A stretch of DNA of 64,000 bases, from contig CAVVGK010000014.1 in assembly GCA_963747755.1 (NCBI GenBank), positions 496,001 through 560,000 of the forward strand. The letters run 5' to 3'. The DNA comes from DATFVA01 sp963747755. GTDB taxonomy: Bacteria; Bacteroidota; Ignavibacteria; Ignavibacteriales; Ignavibacteriaceae. Made by a program: the position numbers and the translations under genes. Each line of letters begins with the position of its first letter. Positions within the stretch are counted from its first letter, which is position 1. Of this stretch, positions 25,437 to 36,904 are shown piece by piece. Below the pieces are notes generated by a model, which did not search any database, was not told where the DNA came from, and saw only the letters and a program-made list of their open reading frames with translations.

Positions 25437-28400
25437 TTAAAGATCGAATCCGAATAATATACCTCCGTAAAATCTCCATTCTTTTCCATAGGTTATATCT
25501 TCATTATTAACTTTTCTCGTCACTTTATCAAATCCATATGATGCATTTACAAATAGATTTGTAGGGAACAGGTAATATGAATTCATCTGCACCCGCAGTT
25601 CTACTCCTGCACCTTTCTTAAAAGTATCCAGAGCCGGGATCTTTCCGTTCCATGCATTTCCAAGGTCGCCGTAGAATGCTAAAAATATTTTGTCAAGATA
25701 TATATGCCCCAGCCTTGCATCGATCTCTCTGAACAGCGGGAACCGGTAGGTCAAATTCATCCAGGCAATCTCATTGCCGCTTATAGCATAAAACGGGTAG
25801 GCCTTCATGCCCGACAAGTCCGCCCAGGTAAAAGTCGAAGAAATCGGGAACCTGGGGACCAAGGATCGTACCTCCCCTGAGCTGTGCTGTCAGTGTATGT
25901 GATCTGAACGGAAGCGGGAAATGAAGCTTCGAATTAAGCTCAACCCGGTGGAAGTTATAGTCATTATATTTAGGTTTTAGAACACCATCTTCAATTGTGT
26001 ACTCACCTTCGTTATTAAACTTATTGAACTCATAATCGTACCGGAACTGCACCTGCGCACCGATGGGATTTATTTCCATATCCCTTGAAGGAAGTATAAG
26101 ATCAAGATTATAGGTAAACCTTAAATCTCTTCCTATAAAATATTCATCATTCGATGTAGGATACAGTATCGACGTATTCGGGAAAATAAAGCTGTTGAGA
26201 GTGGCAGTATACCGGCTCCATAAAAATCTAAACTCTACATTCTGATTCCTGGAAAAGATCCGGTGCTTTGCTGCCAGGTCCACTTCAAAAAGGTTATAAG
26301 CGATGTCTGTATTTACAATATTATCATAATGCACGTCTCCGTTAGGCAGTGTATCAACACCAAAGAAAATATCAACGTCAGATTTACGACTTATATTATA
26401 AACTTCCAGTGATAGTTCAGGTTTCAACCCGAGGTTGAAGAGCAGCGGCAGTTTGTTCCGGAATTCAAATATCAGAAACAGATCTCTCTCCATCCTTGCG
26501 TTGATTGATCCCCCCGCAAATAACGAATAGCGGTTCAGCATATCGCTGGATGATACATATACACCGGGTTTCAGCTTTTCAATAAAACTGTTTCCTGTGT
26601 TATAGTTATCAAAGCGGATGAACGGGAAGAAGGATAACCTGGAGAACGCACCGCTGTATTTTTCCTCCTCGTAATCGGGAGTCTCATAATCGTTATAGTT
26701 TCTTAGATGATCTATATCGAAATTCGCGAGGTCGCCCTTGGGTTTGTCCTTCCCTAAAGGGGGATTATCTGTCCATACATATTCATCATCTTTTTCTACC
26801 TTAGATTGTTCTGTCGGGGTTATCTTAAATATCTTATAACCTGCCGAAGTATAGCCGGAATAAAGTATCGTGCCGTCATCAGAAACAGAAGGCATAAACG
26901 CCCCGCCAAGAACGTTCGTCAGTCTCGTCTTCTCACCTGTTGAGAGGTTGTATTTGTAAATATTGAAGATACCTGTTTCATCCGATGAATAGATCAGACT
27001 GCCGTCGGCAGCAAAGTCTGGATTTCTTTCGTCTTCCGGAGTTGCAATTATATTCTTGTAGTTGCTTCCGTCTGTATCCACCCGTGCAATATCTCTTCCG
27101 TGTGTATATGAATAATCGAATACTACATAAGAATCATCATTGGAAAACTTAGGATTATAAACCTGTTCCCCGTTCTCAAAGAAAGTCAGCCTTTTAAAGT
27201 TCTTACCGTCAATATCGACTATCCCCAGATTGGTTGAACCATCCTTCTGGAATAGGAAAACTATTTTTTTACCGTCGTGCGATACCGCGGGCTGATTTGC
27301 TCTAAGATCATTAGTCAGCCTTGTTTCCTCATCCTTATCGATGTCATATACATAGAGATCGTGTACGTTGTACCAATTGGGATTATCATCTGTCAGCTTT
27401 GCATAAATAATTTTGTTCTCATTCCCCACCCAGCCCATCGTCGATCTTATACCGGAAACAAGTTCCCGTTCTTCACCTGTCTCTGCATCGTGCAGATATA
27501 TTCCTGCCGGGGCAAAATAATCAGATGACTTATTAGAAATATAGATATATTTTTTGCCGTCCTTCGACCATGTCGGGTAGAAGTTACCGAAGCCTTCTTC
27601 ATCCGCAAGGTCGCCGGTTACGAGGTTATTAAGAACCTCAGCCGAACGCTTTTTATAATCGGCTGTAACATAATTTTTCCATTCGTTATATATCTCATCT
27701 CCGTCTTTTCCCAGAACATCCTTAAATGCCGCATCAATTGTAAAGTTTGTAAGCTTGCCCAGAGCGTGGGTAATTTCTTTGAGCTTCTCCTCCCCATACT
27801 GCTGTGAGATGTACCTGGTAAGAGCAAAACCTGCGTTGTATACCGATTCATTGCCAAGACTCGTTTTTCCGAATTCGCCCATCTCATTCCACGTCAGCAT
27901 ATTCCCGTTCAGAGCATATTCCCTCAGTATCATATCCCTGTGGGTGTCCCACTGATCATAGTTAAACTCTTTCCGCATATATTGTGCGGTTCCTTCGGCA
28001 AACCATGCGGGCATATTAACAGATGAAAGCGGGTAGGATACAATAATATTCGGATAGCCGTAAAGGATATCTGGTCTCCTCTCGTCCTCATAATTCAGCA
28101 GCTGCAGGAAAACAGCCGGTATGCTGCGGCTCATTTTCATAGATGATTGAATCTGTACCATATGAGTGAATTCGTGTGAGATAACATTGCGAAGCCAGTT
28201 ATGCGTGCCGCGGAGATCAAAGTCAAGTGCACTCGTCCAGATCTCGATTTTGTTATCAAAGAAGTAAGTTGCGCCGTTCGAGTAATCGTCAATGTCCTTA
28301 ATAACAAAATGAACAGTGCCGGGCTCGTAGTCGTATAAAGATGTAATGGGACCCCATACCTCATCGGCAATTTTGCAGACTACACGTGCCGTCCTTTCAG

Positions 28401-28536
28401 CACCTTCATGGAAATGGACCTGCACATGCTTCCCTTTTATGGTATACCAGTTTAGCTCAGGATGAAATTCCGTAAACTGGCCGAAAACAGTACAACTTAA
28501 TAATAGTACGAATGCAAAAGAAAGAAATATTTTCAT
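25437..28536 (-). pseudogene. Peptidase MA / beta-propeller / Omp85-like barrel protein, frameshifted
   Basis: A signal peptide leads into a gluzincin peptidase domain with HEFTH at 121-125 and a likely third ligand in WFAEG. A TolB/WD40-like propeller (about residues 300-600) follows, then an outer-membrane barrel. The main frame stops at 25771. One extra base near 25813-25818 explains this: corrected, DFFDFYLGGL continues as SGMKAYPFYAISGNEIAW and on to the stop at 25437, with the LRGY-like core and final aromatic strand of Omp85-type barrels. The repaired protein is about 1030 residues. The role is likely a surface or periplasmic protease tethered by its own barrel; this is inferred. Confidence 0.75.
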
Positions 28537-28627
28537 AGAAAGTTTAATTCATTATTGGATTTAACTGAACTGATAAACAGTATTTTTCATATCCGGAAAG
28601 TTGATGAGTTTGTTGAAGCTATTACCT

Positions 28628-31600
28628 TTATTTCACTACAGCAATTTTTATTATTTTAGAATCAGTTTTTCCGCTGCTGCCCGTTACTTCTATCCTGGCA
28701 AGGTATACACCGCTCTGTATATCGCCCACATTCCACAGTGTTTCGTTATCAAGTCCGCCCTGCGCATCATCATTCAGCTCGGCCACATAATCCCCGGCAA
28801 GGTCGAAGATCTTAATATTTATCTTTGCATCCTCAGAAACGTAATATCTTATATATGTCTGTCCGTCATAAACGGGATTGGGATAATTGTAGGCTTTATC
28901 GGCCGGGAAAAATCCTGCCGCAATGTTCTGTCCCGAAGCTGCCTTAACAAAAGAGCTGTTTTCAGAGTTAGCGTACTCGCCGCCCCAGGAAATATTGCCC
29001 TCTGTCAATCCAATGTTCCAGGCCGACAGGTTCATATTACTGTTATAAGCTGCAAGTGAAATCTTTCCGTTATCCGTATATAATACCGGGTATGCGGAAA
29101 GTTCGGACCCTGTTGAGATCGGGAATCCGTATACCGTCTTCCCCGTCCCGCCGTCAATTGCGAATATTCTTCCGTCAACAGTTGAAGCAATTATTTCTGC
29201 GTTATCATCGCCTTCGAAATCGGCCGCGAGAATATTTCCGGTAAATTCCCGGTTATCCGGATCCTTGAACGGAAAATTATCGGCAACAGATCCGTTCAGA
29301 TTCCTTGCTTCAATCGCTTCTCCGTTATTATAAATGATGTAGTTCTCTCCATCCTGTTTCAGATCGGCAATAGCAAATGAATTTATTTCCGATGTACCCG
29401 ATACATTCCACTGTGCAGTTATTTTATTTTCTGAAATAACATAGAAGTTTTTTGAACTTGTCAGAACAACGGCAACGTAATTACCGGAGCCGTCTTTGGT
29501 GATGCCGAGTTTAAGAGGAGTCTCATCCTGAAAACTCACATTGTTTCCATGGTTATCCTGGTAGCCTTTATATGGTTCTGTCCGGTTGACAGAAGAAAAA
29601 ACCGCAGCAATAAAACTGCTATCGGAAGCAATCTGCTGTACGGTAAGATCTGATCCGAAATCCAGACTATCCTGCACTTCCATCACAGTCGAAGGTAGTT
29701 CTGCCGGCTTGTACATAATAATTTTTCCGGCTGATGTGCCGATGAGTATCTGCGGCTGATGAGTATCAGGAAGATACCTGATAACCGGAGGAGTAGTTAT
29801 TACGTCGTTCCTTGTTAAATAAACAATGAATTGTGTGGTACCATCCCAAAGATATTCGGCCAGATGTCTTCCTTTTGTACCGGCGATGTGCTGGACATTC
29901 TGATTGTTGAAAGCAGCAATTTTATTGGAGGAAAGTCCTTCTATGTAAGGCATAGCTTCAGCACCGCTGCTGTTAAGAAAATAAAGCGCTGAATCCGCTT
30001 CCAGTCCGAACGTAAAATAATTCTGAATAGCAGTAAGATGAAAATTACTGCCTGAGTATCCCGTATTCCTTGAGAACAATGGAACGATGGTGGAATCGCC
30101 GAAAGCTATCCTGAAACTCATTGTGTTACTGATATCAGAAAAACCTGACATTGTAATTAGACTATTCGCACCGGAGTTTGTAACAGCGGGCGGCCTGGTA
30201 TCCTTCGAAAATTTATTTTCATATAACTCTGAAGGGTTATCGCGGTACCAGAAATCTTCAGGACCTCCTTCACCAATAACCACATCGCCAAACACCGTCG
30301 TAAACTGTTCTCCGATATCCTGGATACCATCGGCTTCTTCAACATCTACTCCCCGGTTATACTTATCAGTATTTATTTTATTCGCAGCAATTTTTGCATC
30401 AATAATATTCTGATCTATATGCCATATGACGATTCCGTTTCCCGGTACTGCCCAGTCAAATTCATCCACGTCCGTTACCACACCGTCCACTGAATCCACA
30501 TCGTAGCTGTAATATCCTGTTGTATCCTTCGTAAATGTTCTTGTGAAAGTATTTCCGTTAACCTGGAAGGTTATTTTTGAACCATCATTATTGGCATCTC
30601 TTTCCCTGTTCTCAACAAGGTAATATTCAGTAGAATTTATAGGCACCTTTAATATTGTCGTATCATTTAATCCCGCTGCCAGGTCGGTAGTAATATTAAC
30701 AGAGTAATTTCCCGGGTTAACCTCTACAGGCTGTGTCCAGCCGAGGAATATCTTCTCCCAGGCGGAAGGCTGCGGCGGATAGGTGCCGTTGTATGCAAAT
30801 ATCGCCTGTCCGTCCATTAACCCGAACCTGCCGATGGCACTTAGACCTGTTTCGGTATCAAATAGATCCGGAAGTCCAAGATGACTCCCCACGCTAGCAG
30901 CCAGCAGTCCGTTAATAGAAACCTGAAATAAAACAGATCCGCCTATCGATTCAATCTCACGGTTTTCTGTTTCGGGAATTATCATGCTGTTTTTAATATT
31001 ATAGCTGCTGCCGGAGACAGGAAACCCGTTGAAATCGGGACCAAATATATTCTGAAGCGCATCAAAGCTGAGGTATACAGAGGGCAGATCATTTTCATTC
31101 CCGATGCTTCCGGGAAGTGAAATATCCCTTCCTACTCCTGCATGAAAAATCGTAAAGATATCATAATCTGAAAAATCAAAACCGGGATTCAAAGCATCAG
31201 CTTTCTGCCAGACTTCCTTCGAAAAATCTGCGAGTGAAGAAAAATCATCTGAGTTATTCGGAGGTGAATAATTCCTCATTGTCTGTGATACCGAAAATGT
31301 ATCAGGCAGAACCGTGTATTGTACCACCAACTGATCGTTTGAAACTTTCTCAAAGTAATTCTTAACAAATTTCAAGTGGGCTTCAAAATATGATTTATCA
31401 TGAGGTAAAGGATCTAATATGTTGTTCCCGTAATTCTGAGAATAGATTGAACCGAATTTTCCGTTTCCGAAGGTTGTTCCATCACGGTCGTTCTGGAAAC
31501 TAACCATTACAGCCAGAATTTTTAATGTATCTCCGGCCGTGATCTCTGCCGGGTTAGAAGGAGGGAAAGGATTGAGCTTTCCAATAAATGTTTGGGCAGT

Positions 31601-31654
31601 TAAACTGCCCAAACCAAATATAACGAGAAGTGTTAAGAGGAATATTTTATGCAT
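28628..31654 (-). CDS. Secreted degenerate M6-like protein with type IX sorting domain
   Basis: 1008 residues with a signal peptide (1-20). Residues about 40-330 resemble M6 (immune-inhibitor-A-like) metallopeptidases: the GLPDLFD motif and the following GRFGLMDG are present. The HExxH that should precede it reads ASVGS (253-257), so the zinc site is gone. FG-GAP/PQQ-like propeller repeats follow (about 560-900). A C-terminal sorting domain starts at NYPNPVYDGQT (about 925) and ends in ...KIIKIAVVK, typical of type IX secretion cargo. It lies six bases after porV. It is probably a non-catalytic surface binding protein; this is inferred. Confidence 0.8.
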   Translation of the reverse strand: MHKIFLLTLLVIFGLGSLTAQTFIGKLNPFPPSNPAEITAGDTLKILAVMVSFQNDRDGTTFGNGKFGSIYSQNYGNNILDPLPHDKSYFEAHLKFVKNYFEKVSNDQLVVQYTVLPDTFSVSQTMRNYSPPNNSDDFSSLADFSKEVWQKADALNPGFDFSDYDIFTIFHAGVGRDISLPGSIGNENDLPSVYLSFDALQNIFGPDFNGFPVSGSSYNIKNSMIIPETENREIESIGGSVLFQVSINGLLAASVGSHLGLPDLFDTETGLSAIGRFGLMDGQAIFAYNGTYPPQPSAWEKIFLGWTQPVEVNPGNYSVNITTDLAAGLNDTTILKVPINSTEYYLVENRERDANNDGSKITFQVNGNTFTRTFTKDTTGYYSYDVDSVDGVVTDVDEFDWAVPGNGIVIWHIDQNIIDAKIAANKINTDKYNRGVDVEEADGIQDIGEQFTTVFGDVVIGEGGPEDFWYRDNPSELYENKFSKDTRPPAVTNSGANSLITMSGFSDISNTMSFRIAFGDSTIVPLFSRNTGYSGSNFHLTAIQNYFTFGLEADSALYFLNSSGAEAMPYIEGLSSNKIAAFNNQNVQHIAGTKGRHLAEYLWDGTTQFIVYLTRNDVITTPPVIRYLPDTHQPQILIGTSAGKIIMYKPAELPSTVMEVQDSLDFGSDLTVQQIASDSSFIAAVFSSVNRTEPYKGYQDNHGNNVSFQDETPLKLGITKDGSGNYVAVVLTSSKNFYVISENKITAQWNVSGTSEINSFAIADLKQDGENYIIYNNGEAIEARNLNGSVADNFPFKDPDNREFTGNILAADFEGDDNAEIIASTVDGRIFAIDGGTGKTVYGFPISTGSELSAYPVLYTDNGKISLAAYNSNMNLSAWNIGLTEGNISWGGEYANSENSSFVKAASGQNIAAGFFPADKAYNYPNPVYDGQTYIRYYVSEDAKINIKIFDLAGDYVAELNDDAQGGLDNETLWNVGDIQSGVYLARIEVTGSSGKTDSKIIKIAVVK

Positions 31655-31660
31655 AAGAGA

Positions 31661-32821
31661 TTAAATTCCCCTTGGCAATCCATGACCGCTTTCGGGAACT
31701 CCTCCCCAGCCTATTAATACACTGAATCTCAGGGTATTCGACAGAGGATGATTTTCTCCGCCTTTGAAAACATCGGTGGTAATGTAACTGAAATCGAATC
31801 CATAGATATCATACCTGATACCCGCACCGAAGGTTAAGAATTTTCTATTGCCGTAAGAAGGATCTTCATAAAAGTAACCCGTCCTTAACGCGAAGAGGAA
31901 GTCACCCGGCTCGCCATACCAGTATTCGAATCCCATTGAAGTAACAATATCTCTTAGTTCTTCACTGAAAGATTTATCACCCCAGGATGTAAAAATAGCC
32001 TGGTAGAATTCCTTGGAAGCACCTGAGCTGTCTCTTTGAACAAGCAGCTTGCTGAAATCAAGAGTATAGGTAAGGGAGTTAAACTCGTCTTCAAATATCC
32101 TGTATGCAAAACCAAGGCGGAAGTTCGTAGGGATAGGATCTGCCTGTGCCTGGTCGATATAATAAATCTTGGGACCAAGGTTGCTCAGGTTAGCTCCGAT
32201 GCTTATCCTATTCCCGATATCTTCATCAATAAAAGGAAGTACCAGTTTTTCAGGCCTCCACATTGCTGCTATATCGAAACTGACTGAAGTAGCCACACCT
32301 TTACCCTGCTCATCACCCGCGCCTTTGTCGGCCAGACGGCTGTGAATGATCCTGAAGTTGAATCCAAGACCCCAGTCAGGTGATAGCTTGGTAGCATACC
32401 CGAGAGTAAGAGCGGCATCAAACGATCTGAAGGTCCCCAACGGATCGGGTGATGTTTCACCTGTACGTACGAACTCTCCGAAGTTCATATACGTGATGCT
32501 CGCGGATACAGTACCGCTTAGGTCTTCCATATATTCCCTGTAAGTCAGGTAATCATAGAAGAGATCAAGGTTAAATTGAGGCAGCCAGTTACTGTGAGTA
32601 ATACTTAACTCGGTTCCTGTCTGGAAAGCGAGTCCTGCAGGATTCCAGAAAATGGCCGCAGAATTATCTGCGAGGCCTGCGCCGGATTCACCCAGACCGC
32701 CGGCCCTGGAATCAGGTGCTAACAGCAGAAATGGAACAGCGGCTTCACCTTGTGCATGCGTAACTTGCTGCATTCCCATAAACATAACGCTGACCATCAG
32801 TAGCCTGAATATGGTTTTCAT
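31661..32821 (-). CDS. porV: PorV-family type IX secretion outer-membrane protein
   Basis: A 386-residue outer-membrane beta-barrel of the PorV/LptO (FadL-like) family. It has a signal peptide and the family's early motif AAVPFLLLAPDSRAGGLGE, then NSAAIFWNPAGLA, and ends in a strand with an aromatic residue. In type IX secretion PorV shuttles cargo from the translocon to the PorU sortase. Placement between porU and a cargo-type gene fits that role. Length matches the known family. Confidence 0.85.
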   Translation of the reverse strand: MKTIFRLLMVSVMFMGMQQVTHAQGEAAVPFLLLAPDSRAGGLGESGAGLADNSAAIFWNPAGLAFQTGTELSITHSNWLPQFNLDLFYDYLTYREYMEDLSGTVSASITYMNFGEFVRTGETSPDPLGTFRSFDAALTLGYATKLSPDWGLGFNFRIIHSRLADKGAGDEQGKGVATSVSFDIAAMWRPEKLVLPFIDEDIGNRISIGANLSNLGPKIYYIDQAQADPIPTNFRLGFAYRIFEDEFNSLTYTLDFSKLLVQRDSSGASKEFYQAIFTSWGDKSFSEELRDIVTSMGFEYWYGEPGDFLFALRTGYFYEDPSYGNRKFLTFGAGIRYDIYGFDFSYITTDVFKGGENHPLSNTLRFSVLIGWGGVPESGHGLPRGI

Positions 32822-32929
32822 TTTATATTACCTCCGATAAATAATGATCTTATTATTCTTATTGTCATTTCTAAAAAATAGGAAAAATAAAGTTAAATAT
32901 TTAAATGCTATAAGTCCAAAATTAAATCC

Positions 32930-35900
32930 CTAACGTATCACAGCCAGCTTTCCTAAAACACTTTTTGTGAAGTTTCCGTCAAGGTTCTTTACAATGATTT
33001 TGTACAGGTACGTACCGTTTGCTATTATGTTCCCGTCCTGATCACGGCCGTCCCACGGAATTCTTACGAATTTGTCTGTAGTATGATAGTTTTCTATTTC
33101 ACGGATAAGTCTGCCGCTGACGGTATAAATTTTCACCCTTACTTCAGCATCGTTGATCTGGTTCCTTTGAAATGTAAAAGTAGTATTACCTGAAAACGGA
33201 TTTGGATAATTATATACATCCCTTATTTCAAGGTCGTCTCCACTTACCACTGAAAAATATACTGTCTCTGTATTGAAATTGTTGAACACATCCCAGGCCT
33301 TAACCTTAAGGGAATAATTTCCCTGATCAAGACCACTGAACTTGTAGTTCACCTCTCCCGATCTTCCACCGGCATCAAGATCGCCGGTAAAATAACGTGT
33401 AAAATCGATAGGATTATCCTCCTGATCGTTGAGGATTCCCTGCAGCTGATGCCCTATACCTGTTCCTGTCGTGTTTAAGCCTGTCTCGTCTGTAAGCTTG
33501 ATAACCAGGTTGGAGTTAGGAGTAATAAGCGTGGAGTTCAGGGCAGAAGCATTGTCGAAGAAAATGTCTATTTCAGGACCTTTACCGTCATTTGTTGTAC
33601 TGGTGTCAGTTCCGCCTACTATAATTTTATTTGTATAGCCTAAACCGTCTTCTGTCTGATTATTAAAGTAAAATACAATCTTGCCATTTTGATCCTGGTA
33701 TGAAATATCTTTGGGTACAACAAAATCGGCGTCAAACCTTCCGTTGTTTACCGAGACTCGTCCATTGAAAATGATTCCTCCCTGGCGTGTCACATGCTCA
33801 TTATTAAGATTGGCTATGGTCTCTGTTCTTTTTGAATCAAACACCTCGAGATTACCCTCTCCGTTAAAATCATTCCACAGAGTAGAATCAGGATGTATAA
33901 TCCTGCCCGAGATCCTGGTATGACTTAATGCTTTAATCTGAAGACCCGTTGTAACAGCTTGTCCGTTTATGGAATCTATTTCCGCATCATATGCAGGATT
34001 AAGGAGCCGGACTGTCGGATCCCCGAAAATCAAAAACTTCTTCGCATTTACATCAGTCAGCGATGGATCCTGCTTGGTAAGGTACATAGCCTCCCCTATA
34101 GCGATGCCCCTGGTATTATCATTGCTGCGCTGCATAAGCTCTGTAAAAAATTTATTCATTAATCTAACGTTATTATCCTGATAAACAGGCCTCGTGGATG
34201 CTATTGAAGCAATCGAACCTCCGTCACTTTTCAGTGCAAGTTCCTCTGCTCCGCTAACAAAAGCCGGATCGTCAAAATAACCGAAATCACAGGTAGCCGC
34301 TGTCAGCAAAAAATATCTGTCATTATGAAGCTGTGGAATAGATACACCCTGTTCGAATATATATTCATCCGTCCATACATAGGGAGCTCCATGCCCGATG
34401 AAGTTCACAATAAGCGTACCTTCATTCATTGCTTTAAGTATTGCCTTATTACCTGCGGGCATCCTTTTTCCTGCGCCTGTAATCACTACTGGAAAGGCCG
34501 CCATATAAAGTTTATTAAAATTATATGACTGAGGAATTACCTGATTCGCAAGACTTTCTGAAGATGAGGTAAAGCCCCAGTTCTCGTATTTTGCCCCCTG
34601 GTAGGCATCATCCGCAACCAGGGTTATTAAATTTCTCCATAGTCCTTTATCACTGCTGGTTTCATAATGAATAATTTTATCAACTGCATTATTGGCAGAT
34701 TCCAAAGTTTTGCAGGTGATTCTGCCTGTGGCAACATCTACTTTCTCGTTCGCAGCATCAAGATTTATAAAAAAATCATCAGTTGAATAGCTGAAAATTT
34801 CATTGAATGATTCAGGAGTCTCATATGGCGGAAGAAAATTAGTATTATATCCCAGCATATCTTTATAATCAAAATTCCCTGCTCCAAAGAATAGCACATA
34901 GTCGGGAGGCGTTTGCCAGTTATCGAAGGCATATTTAATAAAATCTCTGATGCCGGAAATATCCGGTAGTCCTCCGGCGAATTCATTAAAAATGTCATCA
35001 ATATCTATTACCAGAGTCGACAGCTTGTAAGGAGCCTGGTTTTCACGATAGTTCTTCAGCCTGTCGGCAGCTTCCTTAAAGTTTTTGTGCGTGATTATTA
35101 TAAACTTAGCTCCGTCTGCAATTCCATGTATGTTTGAGTTTTCACTTTCCTGGGGATTGACCGGAGTTTTATACTGATCGCCGGTTACAGCAATGTATTT
35201 TGAAACATCGCCCTGCTGTTCATTCGCCTGGAAAAGACATTCACCCCCGCTTATTTGTGCATTAGTTATCTGCTTCATCCCGTTATAATCAGAGACATCG
35301 AAAACTTTGATATTACTGTTTGTAAAACCTGTAACGTGATATTTGATCACTGCACTGGTATCCTTCGAGAAGAAAAGAAGAAAATCGTTGAAGGCTTGTA
35401 ATTCTTTCTGGAATACTATTTCATAATAATCAATGTAGCCTTTTGCTGAAGCGGAATTCGGAGTAAAATTATAATGGAGAATGCTCCTGTTATCCGCCAA
35501 ACTGCCGTTATAAAAAACAGTTGCAGTATACTCTTTTGCGTCAATGTAATTGCTTACAGCAGTCGGCATATTAAGGTGCCATATGCGGGTACTGTTTTCG
35601 TAAACGTCGATGGCTGTGGGGTTCTGTGAAGCTGTCACAAAGCTCAGATGATATTCTACAGGAACACTGTTAATCCTGCCGTCAAGTTTATTTGTGTAAG
35701 TGTTGCTGAGGACAACATTATTAAATTCATCACCGAGAAACTTTCGTCCCGAACTAAGGATATTTATTTTATCATCGTCCCTGCTGATAAATGCTTTTGT
35801 CGAGTTTTGTTCATAAGCACCCGTTTGGTTTAAGCTCGTTTTATCTATAGCTCTTTTACCGTTTATTCCGCCGGAAGTGATCCAGTAATAATTATGATCG

Positions 35901-36904
35901 GTGTAGATGTTAAAAACTCTGGATATATTATGCGAGGCACTGTCATAATCCCAGAAATTATTCCCTCTGCCGTAGAAAAGAATGTAATCACTCTGATCGA
36001 ATTTACCATCGCTCTCACCCGCAACTACTATGGCGTTCTCAACCAGATCCTCAGGTCTGTCGGCATCTGGATTTTCCGGAAGAGGTTTTCCCCCATTATT
36101 ATATATCTTGATGGTGCGCGGATCAACAGTGGCCGGATCGATACCGTATGAAGAAAGCATTGAATAGTCTATTTTATAGATGCCCTCTTCGGGTGCTTCG
36201 AATTTTACCCACTGTCCGTTGGCCAGCACGCTGTTGATTATTGATTTTTTCAGGTACTGTACTTTTCTTTCGTGAACCCAGTATTTGGCGGATTCAAAAT
36301 TTATAACCGAACGGGACGTAAAATCATCCGCCGGTTTTGAAGCAAGTTTCTGCCTGCTGCTGAAGTTTACCTTAAACCTGATAGTTTTGTATAGAGTGAT
36401 TGACTGCCCCGTAGGATCAAACTTTACCGGGTTGATCTGAATCGTCTGCACCGGAAGATTCCTTACCAGTCCGAAATCTCCAAAGCTTACAAGATCGGAA
36501 CCATCTTTGTAATTGTAATAATCAGGACCAATTTCGTACTCGGGTGACGGCGATATTCCCTTCTTAACAAATTTAGGTATTGGGACGATAAGTCCTTTCA
36601 TCTTAATAGATGATGATCCAAGGATTTCGATAGTATTACCAAATTCGGAGGGAACTCCAACGTTAACAGTACTCAATGGAACGGCAGGCATTCCCTGGTT
36701 TTCAATCCCGGGAACTGTTCCGTTCAAAAGTTCGATCTTAAGAAAATCTGTTTCATTTATCTTGACGATAGATGTGTCCTGGTAGATAGGGGAATATTCA
36801 ACAGTAATGGAATTTCTGTCCGATGAGATTATTCTTACTTCCGACTGGGCGAGAATGGAAGAAGTAAAAAGAGATAGTATTATTAAGGAGAATTTGCCTA
36901 TCAT
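32930..36904 (-). CDS. porU: Type IX secretion sortase PorU (C25 gingipain family)
   Basis: 1324 residues with a signal peptide. The C25 caspase-like core has His838 in NFIGHGAP and Cys872 in TAATCDFGY, the catalytic pair of gingipain-type proteases. The C-terminus carries a sorting-type domain starting NYPNPFSGNTTF and ending LGKLAVIR. PorU removes C-terminal signals from type IX cargo and attaches cargo to the surface. It lies first in a run with porV and a sorting-domain cargo protein. The 157-base gap upstream probably holds its promoter. Confidence 0.88.
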   Translation of the reverse strand: MIGKFSLIILSLFTSSILAQSEVRIISSDRNSITVEYSPIYQDTSIVKINETDFLKIELLNGTVPGIENQGMPAVPLSTVNVGVPSEFGNTIEILGSSSIKMKGLIVPIPKFVKKGISPSPEYEIGPDYYNYKDGSDLVSFGDFGLVRNLPVQTIQINPVKFDPTGQSITLYKTIRFKVNFSSRQKLASKPADDFTSRSVINFESAKYWVHERKVQYLKKSIINSVLANGQWVKFEAPEEGIYKIDYSMLSSYGIDPATVDPRTIKIYNNGGKPLPENPDADRPEDLVENAIVVAGESDGKFDQSDYILFYGRGNNFWDYDSASHNISRVFNIYTDHNYYWITSGGINGKRAIDKTSLNQTGAYEQNSTKAFISRDDDKINILSSGRKFLGDEFNNVVLSNTYTNKLDGRINSVPVEYHLSFVTASQNPTAIDVYENSTRIWHLNMPTAVSNYIDAKEYTATVFYNGSLADNRSILHYNFTPNSASAKGYIDYYEIVFQKELQAFNDFLLFFSKDTSAVIKYHVTGFTNSNIKVFDVSDYNGMKQITNAQISGGECLFQANEQQGDVSKYIAVTGDQYKTPVNPQESENSNIHGIADGAKFIIITHKNFKEAADRLKNYRENQAPYKLSTLVIDIDDIFNEFAGGLPDISGIRDFIKYAFDNWQTPPDYVLFFGAGNFDYKDMLGYNTNFLPPYETPESFNEIFSYSTDDFFINLDAANEKVDVATGRITCKTLESANNAVDKIIHYETSSDKGLWRNLITLVADDAYQGAKYENWGFTSSSESLANQVIPQSYNFNKLYMAAFPVVITGAGKRMPAGNKAILKAMNEGTLIVNFIGHGAPYVWTDEYIFEQGVSIPQLHNDRYFLLTAATCDFGYFDDPAFVSGAEELALKSDGGSIASIASTRPVYQDNNVRLMNKFFTELMQRSNDNTRGIAIGEAMYLTKQDPSLTDVNAKKFLIFGDPTVRLLNPAYDAEIDSINGQAVTTGLQIKALSHTRISGRIIHPDSTLWNDFNGEGNLEVFDSKRTETIANLNNEHVTRQGGIIFNGRVSVNNGRFDADFVVPKDISYQDQNGKIVFYFNNQTEDGLGYTNKIIVGGTDTSTTNDGKGPEIDIFFDNASALNSTLITPNSNLVIKLTDETGLNTTGTGIGHQLQGILNDQEDNPIDFTRYFTGDLDAGGRSGEVNYKFSGLDQGNYSLKVKAWDVFNNFNTETVYFSVVSGDDLEIRDVYNYPNPFSGNTTFTFQRNQINDAEVRVKIYTVSGRLIREIENYHTTDKFVRIPWDGRDQDGNIIANGTYLYKIIVKNLDGNFTKSVLGKLAVIR

